Positions 1 to 12,296 are shown, numbered from the stretch's first letter. The stretch is 64,000 nt of DNA from Microbotryomycetes sp. JL201 (GCA_033819885.1 JAQYUZ010000038.1:65735-129734); one strand, 5' to 3'. Numbers and translations: made by a program. Notes: generated by a model from the letters alone, not told the origin.

Positions 1-1815
1 CGACCCCGTCGAAGAACGAAAACTGGTTCGCAAAATCGATTGGATCGTGTTACCATGGTGCGTATCCTTTGCATGCGCTTGTTCTCATTATGTGACGACT
101 CACCATCATGACGTGTGGCGACCTGGATTGGCGCAGCTTGGCAGTGTGTTATGCTTGTAAGCTTTCCTCGTATCTCTCTCGAGTTGGCAAGCTGTTGCCG
201 CAATGGCCGAAGCGAGCTTACATCTTTTGAACAGTCTACTATATTGACAAGACTACGTTGAGTTATGCCGCAATCTTTGGGATCAAAGAGCCTGCTCCGA
301 AAGGTCTCGGACTTCATGGCAATCAGTACAGTTTGCTCTCTTCGTCTTTCTACAGTGAGCGGACTAGGTTGCCTTGGCGTTGAAAGAGTGCTGACCTGTT
401 CAACAGTCGGCTGGCTCGTCTGGGCCGTTCCAACGAATTTGCTGATGCAAAAGTGCCCGACTGCCACATACCTCGGCTTCAATATCTTCTTGTGGGGCGT
501 TTTTCTCATGGCTCAAGCTTCAGCCAAACGATTCCAAGATTTGCTTGCGTTTCGCATCATTTCTGGCGCCGTCGAAGCGGCCGCCGATCCAGGTTTTATG
601 CTCATCACGGCGACTTTTTACCGTAAAGAACGAGAGCAGCCATTGCGGATCAGCTTGTGGTATGCAGCGAACGGTGTCGGGGTGGGACTAGGTGGATTGG
701 CTGGATTCGGCATTGGCCACATCCGTGGAGCTCTTCCGAGTTGGAAATACGAGTGAGCGGCGTAGCGGCTCTGGCAGTGTTCCGGCAACGACTGACACTC
801 TGTCACGTTGAGATTCCTAATTGTGGGCGCGGTATGCGCTCTGTGGGGCATCGTTCTAGTTTTCGTGTTGCCGTCCGATCCCGCCACAACATGGTGGCTG
901 TCACGCAAAGAGCGCTTGATGGCAGCAGCACGACTCAGAAGTAACCAAGTCGGCGTCATCCATCGCAAATTCTCCTGGCCTCAAGCAAAAGAGGCTGTGA
1001 CGGACATCAAGTTGTGGCTGTTTCTGCTTCTTGGTTTTGTGGCCAACATCCCAAACGCCGGTATCAGCAACTTTTCCACCCTCATCATTGCTGGACTCGG
1101 TTACGACAAGCTCGAAACGTCCCTGTTAGGTCTCCCCCAAGGCGCGACTGTTTGCTGCTGGATTCTCGGTGGCGCGTGGCTCAACTCTCGACTACCCAAA
1201 AACTCGCGTACGATCGTCTGCATCCTGTTCATGCTCCCGAGTATCGCGGGAGGCCTTGGTTTCTTGCTCGCTCCGAACGATGCATACCTCGGACGGCTCT
1301 TTTGTTTCTGGCTGTGCGGATCGTACCAAACCACGTTTGTGTTGTCCCTCTCGTTGATCACTTCAAACGTCGCTGGCACGACCAAGCGTATGCTTGTTAC
1401 CGCAGCCATCTGGGTGGGTGTTTGCATCGGTAACCTTGTCGGGTAAGTGTTGCGCAAAAGCAGCACTCGCAAGTTTCCGCTCATTTTTCATGGTGGCAGA
1501 CCGTATCTGTACCTCGAGCGACAAGCTCCCAAATATCAGCTCGGAATCGGCTCACTGCTCGTCGCTAATGGTCTGGAAGTCATTGTCATCATCTTGCTGC
1601 GATGGACATTTATTCGCTCGAATCGTCAAAAGGAACAACAGGCGCGGCAAATGATTGCAGACGGCAAGTCTGAAGCTGTGCCGCACGAGAACGAAACTGC
1701 GTTCACGGATCTGACAGACAAGCAGAACCCCAAGTAAGTAGCGCATGGCCATAGTATGACCCAAAGTGTCAAGACTGACAGAGGAGCTTGTTACAGCTTC
1801 CGATATGTGTACTAG
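1..1815 (+). CDS. Dal5-type MFS transporter (allantoate permease family), 5' end outside the window
   Basis: Major facilitator protein of the plasma membrane, in the anion:cation symporter group that holds yeast Dal5. The window opens inside the coding sequence with the usual pre-TM1 motif (DPVEERKLVRKIDW...LP). Exons then join as 1-57, a 20-nt micro-exon 137-156, and from 235, giving the TM1 signature YYIDKTTLSYAAIFGI typical of the family. Hydrophobic segments follow through about 1443. The last intron begins at the GTAAGT near 1733 and the final exon supplies FRYVY and a stop at 1813-1815; an FRY-type end is common in this family. The substrate cannot be read from sequence; allantoate, ureidosuccinate, nicotinate or pantothenate-like anions are all possible. 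An allantoinase lies 10 kb away, which is too far to argue for a cluster. Confidence 0.85.
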
Positions 1816-2355
1816 CTTTCTGTTTTTGGTGTCTTTTGAATAGGATGAATGAAAGTAGTTGTGCTTTATATGATATCTGAAAGCGAGCGGGCACGTGACC
1901 GGGTCTCGCCTCTCTCTTGCCCGCGCACCCGTGCACGAATGTCACTCGTGCGATGGGCGCGTCCCGCGAAACGGAAGAGATGCTTGTTGGACAGACCAGC
2001 AATCGTGCACGAAAGGGCTGGATGGACATTTGCTCGTGAATGCCCGCCAACCTTGGTTGCGCATCATGACGACCCGCACGACTTGTCGACCGGTCGTGCA
2101 CACGCCGAATGCAACAGTGTGCATCAGATGGCTGCTCGGGGCCGGTTGTCGTCGGCTGCAACAAGCGCCAGAGGAGGACGGCGGAGCAATGCTCGCTTAC
2201 AGTGCGACCAGATCTGCTGCCCAGCAGTCTCAAGATATTGTGAGCTGTCCCATAAGCTGCTCATCAACCTCTTGCATGTTTCTGATGCGCTTAGCAACAT
2301 CGCAAAGCAATTTCGGTGCGGCTGTACTCGACGAGCGCACACTCACCAGCAACAC
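1816..2355. other. Intergenic region upstream of MIP1
   Basis: No separate gene is seen. The MIP1 reading frame stays open upstream to 1849, so the start could be further 5', but this part encodes no recognisable family sequence and is rich in Cys and Arg codons. A CACGTG core lies at 1892-1897 (GCACGTGAC context). Confidence 0.4.
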
Positions 2356-5300
2356 ATGGGCAGACGCACCAATACTCGTCTCTTGATGGTGCCCCACGTG
2401 CGTCTCTGTGGCTGTGCTTGCTCCGACCCCGCGCTGACTCTGCTCGAATGCCCAGCTCCCTTGAACGAGGCCCAGGTGCCGCTGATTGCGCCAAATCTTC
2501 GCGCCCAGCTGTTTCCTCCGCCTGCCTCAAAGTACTCGCCTACTGCGCCAGACCCGCAAGCAATTGCAATATCGCTTCAGCATTTGAGGTCGCACGGACT
2601 AGCATCGCCTGACGCCACATCAAAACAAGCGCAAGAGCCCGCCATCGACTTTCAGTTGCCGCAACTACAGGGTCCAACGTTGTCGCACCATTTTCACGCA
2701 CTTGGCATGTATTCTGCCGAACCGTACCTTTCTCTCGCCCGCGAGTTCGCCGAGATGGAACTGCCACCCATGCCAGACAAGGACCGCTGGATGTGCATGT
2801 CAGGATGGACAAAATACTCGCCCGACGGCTGCTGGGAAAGCGTATCTGGGTTGAGTCCCGACTCGCAGGCGATCGTGTTTGACGTAGAAACATTGCCGTA
2901 CCAAGGTGGCAACTTTCCGATTCTCGCCGTCGCGGTTGCCAAGGACGGCTGGTATGCTTGGAGTAGTCCTTGGCTCACCGGAGAGGATGCATCGCCAAAT
3001 CATCTTATTCCATTTCCCACACGAGCGAGCCCGAACTCGCCCTCCTCGGATCTGTTCGAGATTCCAGAGGACCCAGCCCGGCTGATCATTGGCCATAACG
3101 TCTTGTACGATCGCGCTCGAATGGCGTCAGAGTATAAAATTCGGCGTCCGGCGACTCGCTTCCTCGACACATTATCCCTCCATGTTGCTGTCAGCGGTTT
3201 GACAAATCCGCAGAGACCGGCGTGGCTGCAGTACCGCAAAAAGCTGCGCGAAAGTGAAGAAAACGGAGAACATGACAGCGGAAGCGCCCAAACTCCCGCA
3301 AACATCCAGTCTAAACCTGTTCCAGTGGCGCCAAAAACGTGGCGTGAAGTCGGCGCTGTCAACTCTTTGGCCGAAGTCGCTCGCCTTCATTGCGGCACCA
3401 AGATGGACAAGACAGCTCGGGACATTCTTATCGACCCGCACACAACCATAGAAGATATTCGGGCCGATTTCGAATCCATAGCAGACTATTGCGCGCGCGA
3501 CGTGCAGACAACTCTTGACGTTTTCCGAGCCGTCTTGCCCAAATTCTTGTCGACGTGCCCACATCCGGCGTCTTTCGCGGGCATTTTGCTTATGAGTCAG
3601 CCAATTCTCCCTGTTGACGAGCACTGGCCCCGATACCTCGAACGGGCTGAACAGACGTATCAATCCCGCTCTCAAGAAGTGAAGGAGGCGCTCAAAATGT
3701 TAGCAGAAGAAGCGAGAGGCAAGTTTGAAAAGATTGACGAGCAAGGTAGATTTGCATGGGAGGACGACGTTTGGTTGAGGCAACTTGATTGGAGCCCAAA
3801 GCGTGCAAGACGGATATCCAGCAGCAATGCCAACGAACAAGGCAGCAATCGCACGTCACAGAGTGATGTCGCCGACCAGTCTGAAAATCAGCAGACGTCT
3901 CCGCGATGGTTGCAGAACATCATCTCCGAAGACGGTTTTCGGGTCGACGTCGAGTCGCCTACGATGGCACTGTTGCTCAGAACGAAATGGCGCGGGCACC
4001 CTGTCGTATACTCGCAAAAACTTGGCTGGCTCTTCGCAGTTGACAAAGGTGACCACTCCTTCGAGCCCGCTGCAAAGGAGAAGATCGTCAAGCACGATTC
4101 ACTTGGGCCGAAGGACTCCTTGCTGCAGGAGATGCAAGGCTTGAAATTATTCACGGTGCCTGCGACTGGCTCAGGACGCTGTTTGAAGCTGTTCGGACGA
4201 GCCAGCGCGAAGCGGGTCACGGACGGCCTGCTGTCGAGCGACGTCGACAACGAAGTGCTCAATCTCGTTATCGAAGACCCAAGCTCGGCAGAGCTTCAAC
4301 AAGCTATCGAAGACGCAATTTTGTACGCCAGCCAATGCGAGCCTGCTCAACGCCAGAACGATGTCTGGCTTCGTCAGCTCGACTGGACGCCAGTGGCTAC
4401 TTCTCTCGCCCGAAAAACCAGCAGTCGAACTCCGAACGATTCTACCGCCAGCTCGACTGTCGTGAAAGGTGAAGCTCTCGCCTGGCCGCGGTGGTATTGG
4501 GATCTCGACATTCCAGGCGGGGGGCTGGACGTCTCAGTACGCAAGCGAGCTGTTCCCCTCTTGCTCCGTTTGCGATGGCGGGGTTTTCCAATTGCCTATT
4601 CGAAACAACACGGGTGGATGTACCGTGTACCGACTAAGGACGTTCAAGTCCTGCTCGACTCTGACAACACGCTCAAGCCGGTCGAATTCAAGGATGTTGC
4701 AGACTCGGACTTGCTCGACGACACGTACGAAGCGACATACTTCAAGCTGCCTCATCCTGATGGGGAAGGCAAGAACGTCGGCAACCCGTTGTCGAAGCCG
4801 TTCTTGAGCGCGTTTGAAGACGGCATTTTGACTTCAGAATACCCGGCTGCCAAGGATGCTTTGGCACTGAACGCATCGTGCAGCTATTGGGTCAGCTCAA
4901 GAGAGCGCATCATGAACCAAATGGTCGTATGGGAGGGCGACGCAAAGAAGCCGGCACCGACAGGAGGGAGCGAAAACGTACAGGGCTTGATTCTGCCTCA
5001 GGTCATTCCGATGGGAACGATCACGAGACGAGCGGTCGAGAAGACTTGGTTGACGGCGTCGAACGCCAAGAAGAATCGTGTCGGATCAGAACTCAAGTCA
5101 ATGGTCAGAGCACCGCCTGGTTTCGCCATCGTCGGAGCCGATGTTGATTCGGAAGAGTTGTGGATTTGTAGCGTCATGGGTGACGCTCAGTTCGGCATGC
5201 ACGGCGCGACAGCGATTGGCTGGATGACACTCGAAGGAACAAAGTCTGCTGGCACAGATTTGCACTCGAAATCGGCTAGCATTCTTGGGATCTCGCGCGA

Positions 5301-6552
5301 TGCGGCCAAGGTCTTTAATTACTCGCGCATCTATGGCGCCGGCATCAAGCACGCCGTGCAATTGCTGCTCAAGTTCAACCCCACGCTTTCGATGGACCAA
5401 GCTCAATCGCTGGCGAAAGAGCTTTACGCAGCCACAAAAGGTCTTGTGAACAGATCGCCAGCCTTTGGTCGTCGTAAATTCTGGCACGGCGGAACAGAGT
5501 CGTTTGTGTTCAACAAGCTCGAAGAGATTGCTCAAAGCGATAGACCTAGGACACCGACTCTCGGTTGCGGCTTGACGGCAGCCTTGACAAAGTCGTATCT
5601 GCCTGCGGAAGGCAAGAGCGGTGAAGGCGAAGGGTTCATGCCTTCGAGGATCAACTGGGTCGTCCAGTCAAGCGGAGTCGACTACCTGCACATGCTGCTC
5701 GTGTCCATGGAGTACCTGACACGCAGGTTCGATATCGATGCAAGGTACATGATCTCGGTTCACGATGAAATCAGGTATCTGGTCAAAGAAGAGGACAAGT
5801 ACAGGGCGGCAATGGCGTTGCAGGTTGCGAATCTTTGGACGAGAGCCATGTTTGCGTATCGCTTGCAGATGCCAGATCTGCCTCAGGTGAGATTTTTCGC
5901 GTCTCTGTCGAGTCAAGTTGCCAGGAGTTGATCGTCATTTCGAACGCAGGGCTGTGCTTTTTTTTCAGCCGTCGACGTTGATCACTGTTTCAGGAAAGAA
6001 GTCAATATGACGTGTCAGACGCCGTCCAATCCCGACGCCATCGAGTTTGGCGAGTCGATCGACATCAAAGATGCACTGAATCTCACTTCTGGCGGCTCAT
6101 TGTTCAAAGACGGTCGAGCCATGTCTGCAGAACGAGACTTGCACTCACTGCCGACGCCAGCCAGAGAGCTGACAGAGTACGAGGTTCGAGGAGACGCCCA
6201 TCGTGTCGACAAGACTGCTTTCCTGGTGGCGCAGACTTTGTCGTCCACAGAAGAGATCAAAAGATTGTGGGAACGAGAGTCGAATGGCCGCAATTTTGGT
6301 GGAGACAAAGCAAAATCTGTTCTTGGTGTACGAACAAGCTCGACCCAAACGACTGCGCCATTTGATGGGTATGAACTCCATGCAGACATGCTAGAGGCTG
6401 CCAGTAAGCCTGTCAAACCATTTCGATCGTCGCGTCCGCACCGGGCGCCCAAGCAGGTCGAGCAAGACGGTTTCGACGAAGGCGAAGACGTTCCTGAAGA
6501 GTTTGAGGAGTCCATGTCGGCTCATACGCCGCTCCATCGAACACATGTGTAG
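2356..6552 (+). CDS. MIP1: Mitochondrial DNA polymerase gamma, catalytic subunit
   Basis: Family A polymerase that replicates mitochondrial DNA. The 3'-5' exonuclease motifs are present: Exo I FDVETLP (about 2878), Exo II GHNVLYDRARM (about 3091) and Exo III YCARDVQTTLDVF (about 3487). So are the polymerase motifs: A VGADVDSEELW (about 5131), B AKVFNYSRIYGAG (about 5308) and C SVHDEIRYLV (about 5755). An intron of about 60 bases (near 5910-5969) joins the body to a last exon carrying DVDHCFRKEVNMTCQTPSN, the conserved C-terminal block, plus about 150 residues of fungal-type extension. I chose the ATG at 2356 because it starts an Arg-rich, mitochondrial-targeting-like stretch just before homology begins near 2460. 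The frame is open back to 1849 (second choice). The spacer between exonuclease and polymerase domains contains a module that appears twice (see the repeat entry). It is convergent with RAD52. Confidence 0.93.
3757..4890 (+). repeat. Tandem duplication (protein level) inside the MIP1 spacer
   Basis: Two consecutive segments of about 200 codons resemble each other: copy 1 at about 3757-4356 and copy 2 at about 4357-4890. Each opens with DVWLRQLDW followed by S/T-P, then a low-complexity linker, a PRW block, an LLLR..WRG..(V/I).YS...GW block, and an F.(V/L)P......G block ending in (G/I)LLSSD or GILTSE. Copy 2 matches the normal Pol gamma sequence (PHPDGEGKNVGNPLSKPF). Copy 1 has drifted. DNA identity between the copies is low, so the duplication is old. 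Confidence 0.7.
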
Positions 6553-7083
6553 CCGTCGTGTTCTGTTAGATCACGTATAGTGTTGTATCTGAGAATTGTG
6601 GGCATCACCCGTCTAGGAAAAGAAAGCATTGACAACAACACAGCTACGCTTGCTCGTGAACACGGTCAAAAGTCGGGCAGCGCAACTACAAGCATGGAAC
6701 AACATGGACGAGCGAAGGAAGCAAACAGATCTGGGCGCGAAAGGTCATTCATGTGTGGAAACGTTTTGAAGTGTCGTAGTGAGGATTGGCGAGCGACTGC
6801 AACATTGGCTGAGGCATGGCATCGTTCCTAGGTGCAACCCGGCGTCAGCTAGAGTAGCGATTGAAGTGAATCAGGTGACTGACTCGAGCATCGTTCTCTT
6901 GACGCCATTTGCGCTCATGAAACGGGGCGAATCATTAGAAGATTCCGGCGCAGGTCTCTTGAGAGACTGTTGATGGCCCGCAACTCCTTTCGAGGTGAGA
7001 CTACCCGTTGTATGCGCGCGTTGAGGGGGAGGTACATTAGTCTTGCCGAATTGGCCGTGTGGACCCGTCTGACCCAGATTGAC
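6553..7083. other. Intergenic region between convergent MIP1 and RAD52
   Basis: Short frames of under 85 codons occur here without recognisable content or codon pattern. I see no RNA gene; the region probably holds the two 3' UTRs. Confidence 0.4.
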
Positions 7084-8571
7084 TCAGCGTACTGAGTATC
7101 TGAAAGACAGCAAGGTGCTCACAGCGTTTATTGGAATGTTGAGCGCAACGGCCGCCTTCAAGGCGGCTTCCTTGGAACGGCGTAGCTCTTCTTGCCTGTT
7201 TTGTAGCTTTCGCAATGCCTCCTCCTTCTTTTGGTGCAGCAGCAAAAGAAGGGCAGCTGGCGGGCTTGTGCTGATTTGCTCCGGCTGTCTAGCCACAGGA
7301 GGATCGGACGCTGGCTTTCCGCCCAACTCGGCCCTGGACAAAAGAAAGTTGACCCGTGAACCTGAATCCCTATGGGCTCGTGGTCCGCACTCACGCCGAC
7401 TCTTCATCCAAAAGCTGTCCGCAGAATCCGCTGTCGCCTTCGACAGCCAAGTTGTAAGCCGCTTCGTCAAAGATGGAATCATCCATGTCACCGAGCATGT
7501 CCGTCGTCGTCGGACGAACACTTGGGTCCGGCTTGCATTGGGGTTTCAACGTAGCGCCGGCTGGTGCAGGGGCTGGTGCAGGAGGTGGCAGAGCAAGCCT
7601 GCTCGGCATTGTGGCGTTGCGCTGGGGTGGCGGTGCTCGTTGCACAGCGGGTTGTGGTGGTTGTCCATTGTGGGACTGAGCGACAGGTGCCAAGCTTTTT
7701 TGAAGTTTCTCAACCGGCTCGGGAGCAGCCGTTACGGCTGGAGCCGCCGGTGGGGCAGCGCGACCGTGACTGGCGCGGTGAAGCTCGCGGGCGTCAAACT
7801 TTGGCTGCATCGAGGCAAAATGATTGAATGTCAGATCGCGGAAAGTCTGAGCTTCACTTCCGCACCTCTGGAGCTTTCATTCGCTTGATGAAATCGCGGT
7901 ACTTTGGGTTGTAGACGCAATTGCCGAGCACTTCACCGAATTGTCGCATCGCGCGCTTGAGAGCGTCCGTAACGGCTTCCTTGCGGACCTGAGACACCAC
8001 AGCACTTGTCAGCTCAAGCTCTTGTACCGCATGATTAGATCGAGGCTGACCTTTGTCAACGCTTCCGCTTTGCTCTTTATGTTTTCGGCTGAGCCTGCGC
8101 CAACGTCTTCGCGAAACGAGCCGTCTCGAAGCGTGATGCGGACGACAGCGTAGGAGCTGATGGACCACCTGTCGAGCTTTTCGTTGTAGTGTTCCTGTGA
8201 GACGCTGCTGGTCAGTTATTTGCGTGTAAGATTTTAAGCATCCCGTCAGCGACTTACCGTATCGATGCCTTGTTCGCGCACTTCCGAAGACCAGCCTGCG
8301 CGGGGGCCCAGCGTCATCTTGTTGAACATTCGTGTCTCTGCTTGTACAACGCACCGAGTGCCCCGAAAACGTCGTTGGCGAGATTGATCGCTTGCCAACC
8401 CTCGATGTACGCAATCTTGCTGCCGCCTGGACCAGCGCGCTCCTTGATGAACTCTGGACCCAACGACCGTTTGAGCTTGCGCTCAATCTCTGCGCGCTCT
8501 GCATCCACGCCTGCAGCCATGTGTAGCTCCGCAAGCGCGCCATGCTCCACGGGCGCTGGAGGCTGCGCCAT
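7084..8571 (-). CDS. RAD52: Recombination mediator Rad52
   Basis: Loads Rad51 on RPA-coated single-stranded DNA and anneals strands. Six exons (minus strand): 8571-8355, 8295-8258, 8194-8051, 7988-7866, 7804-7395, 7333-7084; all junctions keep frame and give about 393 residues. The N-terminal Rad52/22 domain is clear: [28 protein letters not shown], then across the first intron GWSSEV, then [16 protein letters not shown] and [22 protein letters not shown]. After [10 protein letters not shown] the C-terminal half is Pro/Ala-rich and acidic, ending in a Lys/Arg/Glu-rich helix, where partner-binding regions for RPA and Rad51 normally lie. The start at 8571 ([11 protein letters not shown]) is the ATG nearest the conserved block; an ATG five codons upstream is also possible. 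It shares its 5' region with RAD54. Confidence 0.94.
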
Positions 8572-8834
8572 GGCTCTGCAGGGCAAATGGAAGACTGAAG
8601 CCGTGTCTCAAGTGACCGAGGAGGTGGATCCAGTGGCCCTGGGGCGTGCAAGGGGATGAAGTGTAAAACCAGTCGCGCTTTCGACGCGCGCGCAGCATTT
8701 GCGCAGCACCGGCGACGGTCGTCGACGCAAACAATCGCTCGCTTGTCGCCGTCCTACGCTTGTTGTCATCTCGACTGCACGTGCACAAGCTGAGAAGGGC
8801 TTGGAACACAGCAGTGTGCTGACCAACTGGCACC
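8572..8834. promoter_or_regulatory. Shared bidirectional promoter of RAD52 and RAD54
   Basis: Only 263 bases separate the two start codons. The middle holds TCGCGC (8673-8678) and ACGCGCGCGC (8684-8693). These resemble the ACGCG core bound by MBF-type regulators that drive G1/S and DNA-repair genes in fungi. Binding is inferred from the motif only. Confidence 0.55.
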
Positions 8835-11800
8835 ATGTGCGTTATTCAAGTGCATCGCCGAAACGACGAGTTTCGGTGGCACAAGCCTCGTCGAGAGCGA
8901 CACGCTGATTCCGTGATGTGCTGCACAGGCGCAAGTCTTTTATCACATCCCTCCACAAGGACCCGAACGTGCCGGCGCACGAGATGCCGCGAAGCGCGTC
9001 CGGTGGCGGGTTTGGCGTGCCGCAGATGAAGCGCAAGTTGGTTTGACAAGGCAGCAGGACAGGATTCAGGCTGATACAGGCTCGGTGTTCTCCTTTATGC
9101 AGCATTCAAGGTGCCAGAGACGACAAAGAGCACCAGGGTCGCAGCTGCAGCGGCCCGAGCGCGCACGGCCAACCTCAAACGTCCTCGGGTCGAGTATACT
9201 GAAAATACATTCTACACCGACTTGGGATCAACGTATGAAGAAGACGAGAAGGCGAAAAAGAAGGCTCGCAAAGACGCCAAGAAAAAGGCTGCGGCAGAAG
9301 ACGACGATGACGATGACAGACCCAAGAAGCGAGGATTCGGAGACAACTATGTTCCTCCACCTCCGCCACGCACGTTTCCCGTGTACCGACCAAAATCTTC
9401 GGACCAAATCATCGTTCGCGCTTTCAACATACCCGGAATAAAGCGCAAAGGTCAAATTCTCGAGACCCGTTTGACAACGCCTGCCTTGGGCATGAGGAGA
9501 GCGGGCGAAGTTATACCGCGCCCTCTGCACAATCCTCTCGAAGATCATGCAATTGTGTTATGGGACCCGACTGTTGATGACCGCGAGGCAGAGCTAGAAG
9601 CTGAAAGGATTCGACTCGAGCTCGAGCAAGGCAAATCAGCTCGAACCCCCGAAGAACAAGAGCGCGAAAAGGTTCATCGCAGCTTGGCAGAGATACTAGG
9701 TATCAGACCGCGAAACTCTGACCGAAACAAGAACGTCAAGGTGCCTGTTGTCATTGATCCGAGACTGGGCAAGATCCTTCGGCCGCATCAGGTTGAGGGT
9801 GTCAAATTCTTGTATCGATGCGTCACTGGGATGGTGGACGAGAACGCACAGGGGTCCGTCGCGTTCCGTCTAAAGCTTTTCCCAAGGTCACTGACGGGTC
9901 ATACCCGCAGCTGCATCATGGCTGATGAGATGGGCCTTGGAAAAACGGTGCGTCGGGAAAAAGTTATCAAATTTCATCCTTATTTCTGACGTTTTCACTC
10001 ATGCAGCTACAATGCATCAGCTTGCTGTGGACCTTGCTCAAACAGTCACCAGTTCCTGGCAAGCAAACGATCGACAAGGCCATCGTTATCTGCCCCTCTT
10101 CTCTCGTGCGCAATTGGGCCAATGAGCTCGTCAAATGGTTGGGAGAAGGAGCTCTGCCTCCGTTGGCCATCGATGGCAAAGTCGCGCCGCCCGAGATGAT
10201 CAAGGCCTTGCGTCAATGGTGCACGACTCGTGGCAAGCAAGTCGTCACGCCAGGTGAGCTCGCTTCTGCGTCGGAGACGTATGGCCTGCTGAACATACTT
10301 CCAAAGTCGTCATCGTGTCCTACGAGAAGCTGCGCACTCTGACGGACGAGCTTGGTCAGACTCAAGTCGGTCTTGTGCTTGCCGACGAGGGACATCGTTT
10401 AAAGAATAGCGGTCAGTCTGACCGACTCTATAGCTCTACAGCAGAGCGAGCGCGCACTGACGAGGATACCATTAGAAAATCTCACGTATACCGCGCTCAG
10501 CCAAATCAACAGCAAGCGTCGTGTCATTTTAACAGGCACGCCGATCCAGGTAGGCTGCTCTTGTCAACCTCATCGCGGTAGCTCTTGTCTGACCGAGCTT
10601 GTTGCCGCTCAGAACGACCTCAATGAGTACTTCAGCTTGCTCAACTTTTGCAACCCCGGCTATCTTGGCACCAAGGCAGAGTTTCACAAGGTGTACGAAA
10701 ACCCGATCCTGAGAGGTCGAGAGGGCGACGCGACAGATCAGCAAAAGGAGCGCGGAGACGCCATGCTCAGCGAGCTGGCGGGCAAGGTCAACAAGTTTAT
10801 TATTCGTCGCACGAACGATTTGCTGTCCAAATATTGTGGGTTTGAGGAATGGGTCTTGCGCCACTCGCCGCTGACTGCTGCGCTGCAGTGCCAGTCAAGT
10901 ACGAGCACGTCGTCTTCTGCAAGCTGTCCAAATGTCAGCTTGACCTCTATCAGCACTTTATGAACGATCCAGGCACAAAGGCACTGCTTCGGGGCGTCGG
11001 CTCGCAACCGCTCAGGGCGATCACGATCTTGCGCAAGCTTGTCAACCATCCAGACTTGCTCGACCTCGAAAAGGACTTGCCGGGCGCCGAAAGCTGTTTC
11101 CCGCCCGAGTACGATCCCAGAGACCGCAGGAGGCCATGTGCTCCAGAATTGTCCGGCAAGATGGCCTTGCTCGAACGGTGAGCCTCTCTTGTCGTCCGAT
11201 TCGCACATACGCCAAGCTCATACGTCATATTGTTCAAAGCTTCTTGACAAAGATGCGTGCCGAGACAAATGACAAGATTGTTTTGATCTCAAACTTTACC
11301 CAAACGCTCGACTGGATCGCAAAGATGCTGACGCAACGTCGTTTCGGTTTCTTGCGCTTGGACGGCACGATGCAAACGACGAAACGTCAAAAGCTCGTTG
11401 ACAAGTTCAACGACCCAGAAGGAACGGAGACTGTGTTCCTGCTCAGTTCGAAAGCCGGTGGTTGCGGTATCAACTTGATTGGCGCCAATCGCCTCATTCT
11501 GTTTGATCCTGGTGAGTTTTTGAGCAAGGGCCTTGTGTCTTTTGCCAGCCGGAAAGGCTAATCGGTAATCGGTCGATGCATTAGACTGGAATCCGGCTTC
11601 TGACATGCAAGCTCTCGCCCGCGTGTGGCGTGACGGACAAAAGAAGAACTGTAAGCATGATCATTTGGACGACCAATTACGGCAAAGCTGAATTGCTGTG
11701 ACACAGGCTTTGTATACCGCTTTGTCGCAACGGGCACGGTCGAGGAAAAAAGTTGGTCCCCAAGAGAGCAATCCGTGTCGGACTTGTGCACTCACGTCCT

Positions 11801-12296
11801 TCTTTCCTTGTTAGTCTTTCAACGACAATCACACAAGCAAAACTTGTCGTCGTGCGTCGTCGATTCGAACAGCGACGTTGAGCGTTTTTACACAAGCGAA
11901 GACTTGCGTCAGCTGTTCAAGTACAACTCGGCCCTCTGCGAGGTAAGCAGCCCCGGATCAATTTGTGGCGTATGCAATCTCTGGCTGACATTCAACGTTC
12001 GACCTGCTGTTCAGACGCACGACTTGTTCAAGTGCAAGCGCTGCAAGGAAGGCAAACAAATTGTCAAGTCTCCAGCCATGCTCTACGGTGACACGAGCAC
12101 TTGGAATCATTTGTCAAACGAGTGTCTGGCGACGATTCATGACGACTTGTTGAGGGCAGAGACCGGCTCAGACTCTGTAACGGCTTGCTTTCAATGTAAG
12201 CCCTCTCTTTTCCGGTTACGTACCCGCCAATGTATACGTGCGTGCACATACCACTGACTGTTGCGCATTTTCGCTTTGGCAGTCATATCTACTTGA
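8835..12296 (+). CDS. RAD54: Swi2/Snf2 DNA translocase Rad54
   Basis: ATP-driven motor that remodels chromatin and stimulates Rad51 strand invasion. Helicase motifs in order: [11 protein letters not shown] (about 9919), [12 protein letters not shown] (about 10378), [11 protein letters not shown] (about 10530), the [13 protein letters not shown] block (about 10797), IV region LRLDGTM (about 11353), [21 protein letters not shown] (about 11438) and [14 protein letters not shown] (about 11612). The C-terminus keeps [14 protein letters not shown] and [12 protein letters not shown] and ends FQFIST at 12296. There are about a dozen introns. The N-terminus is uncertain. The best reading splits the start codon: AT at 8835-8836, an intron 8837-8928 (GTGCGT...CACAG, with a CTGAT branch-like site), then G-CGC-AAG, giving [14 protein letters not shown] second small intron near 9037-9079 leads into [10 protein letters not shown]. 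Confidence 0.92.

Noticed and set aside
7079-7888. Plus-strand frame of 269 codons opposite RAD52
   Set aside because: RAD52 exons on the minus strand explain this DNA with conserved sequence; the antisense product has no family features.
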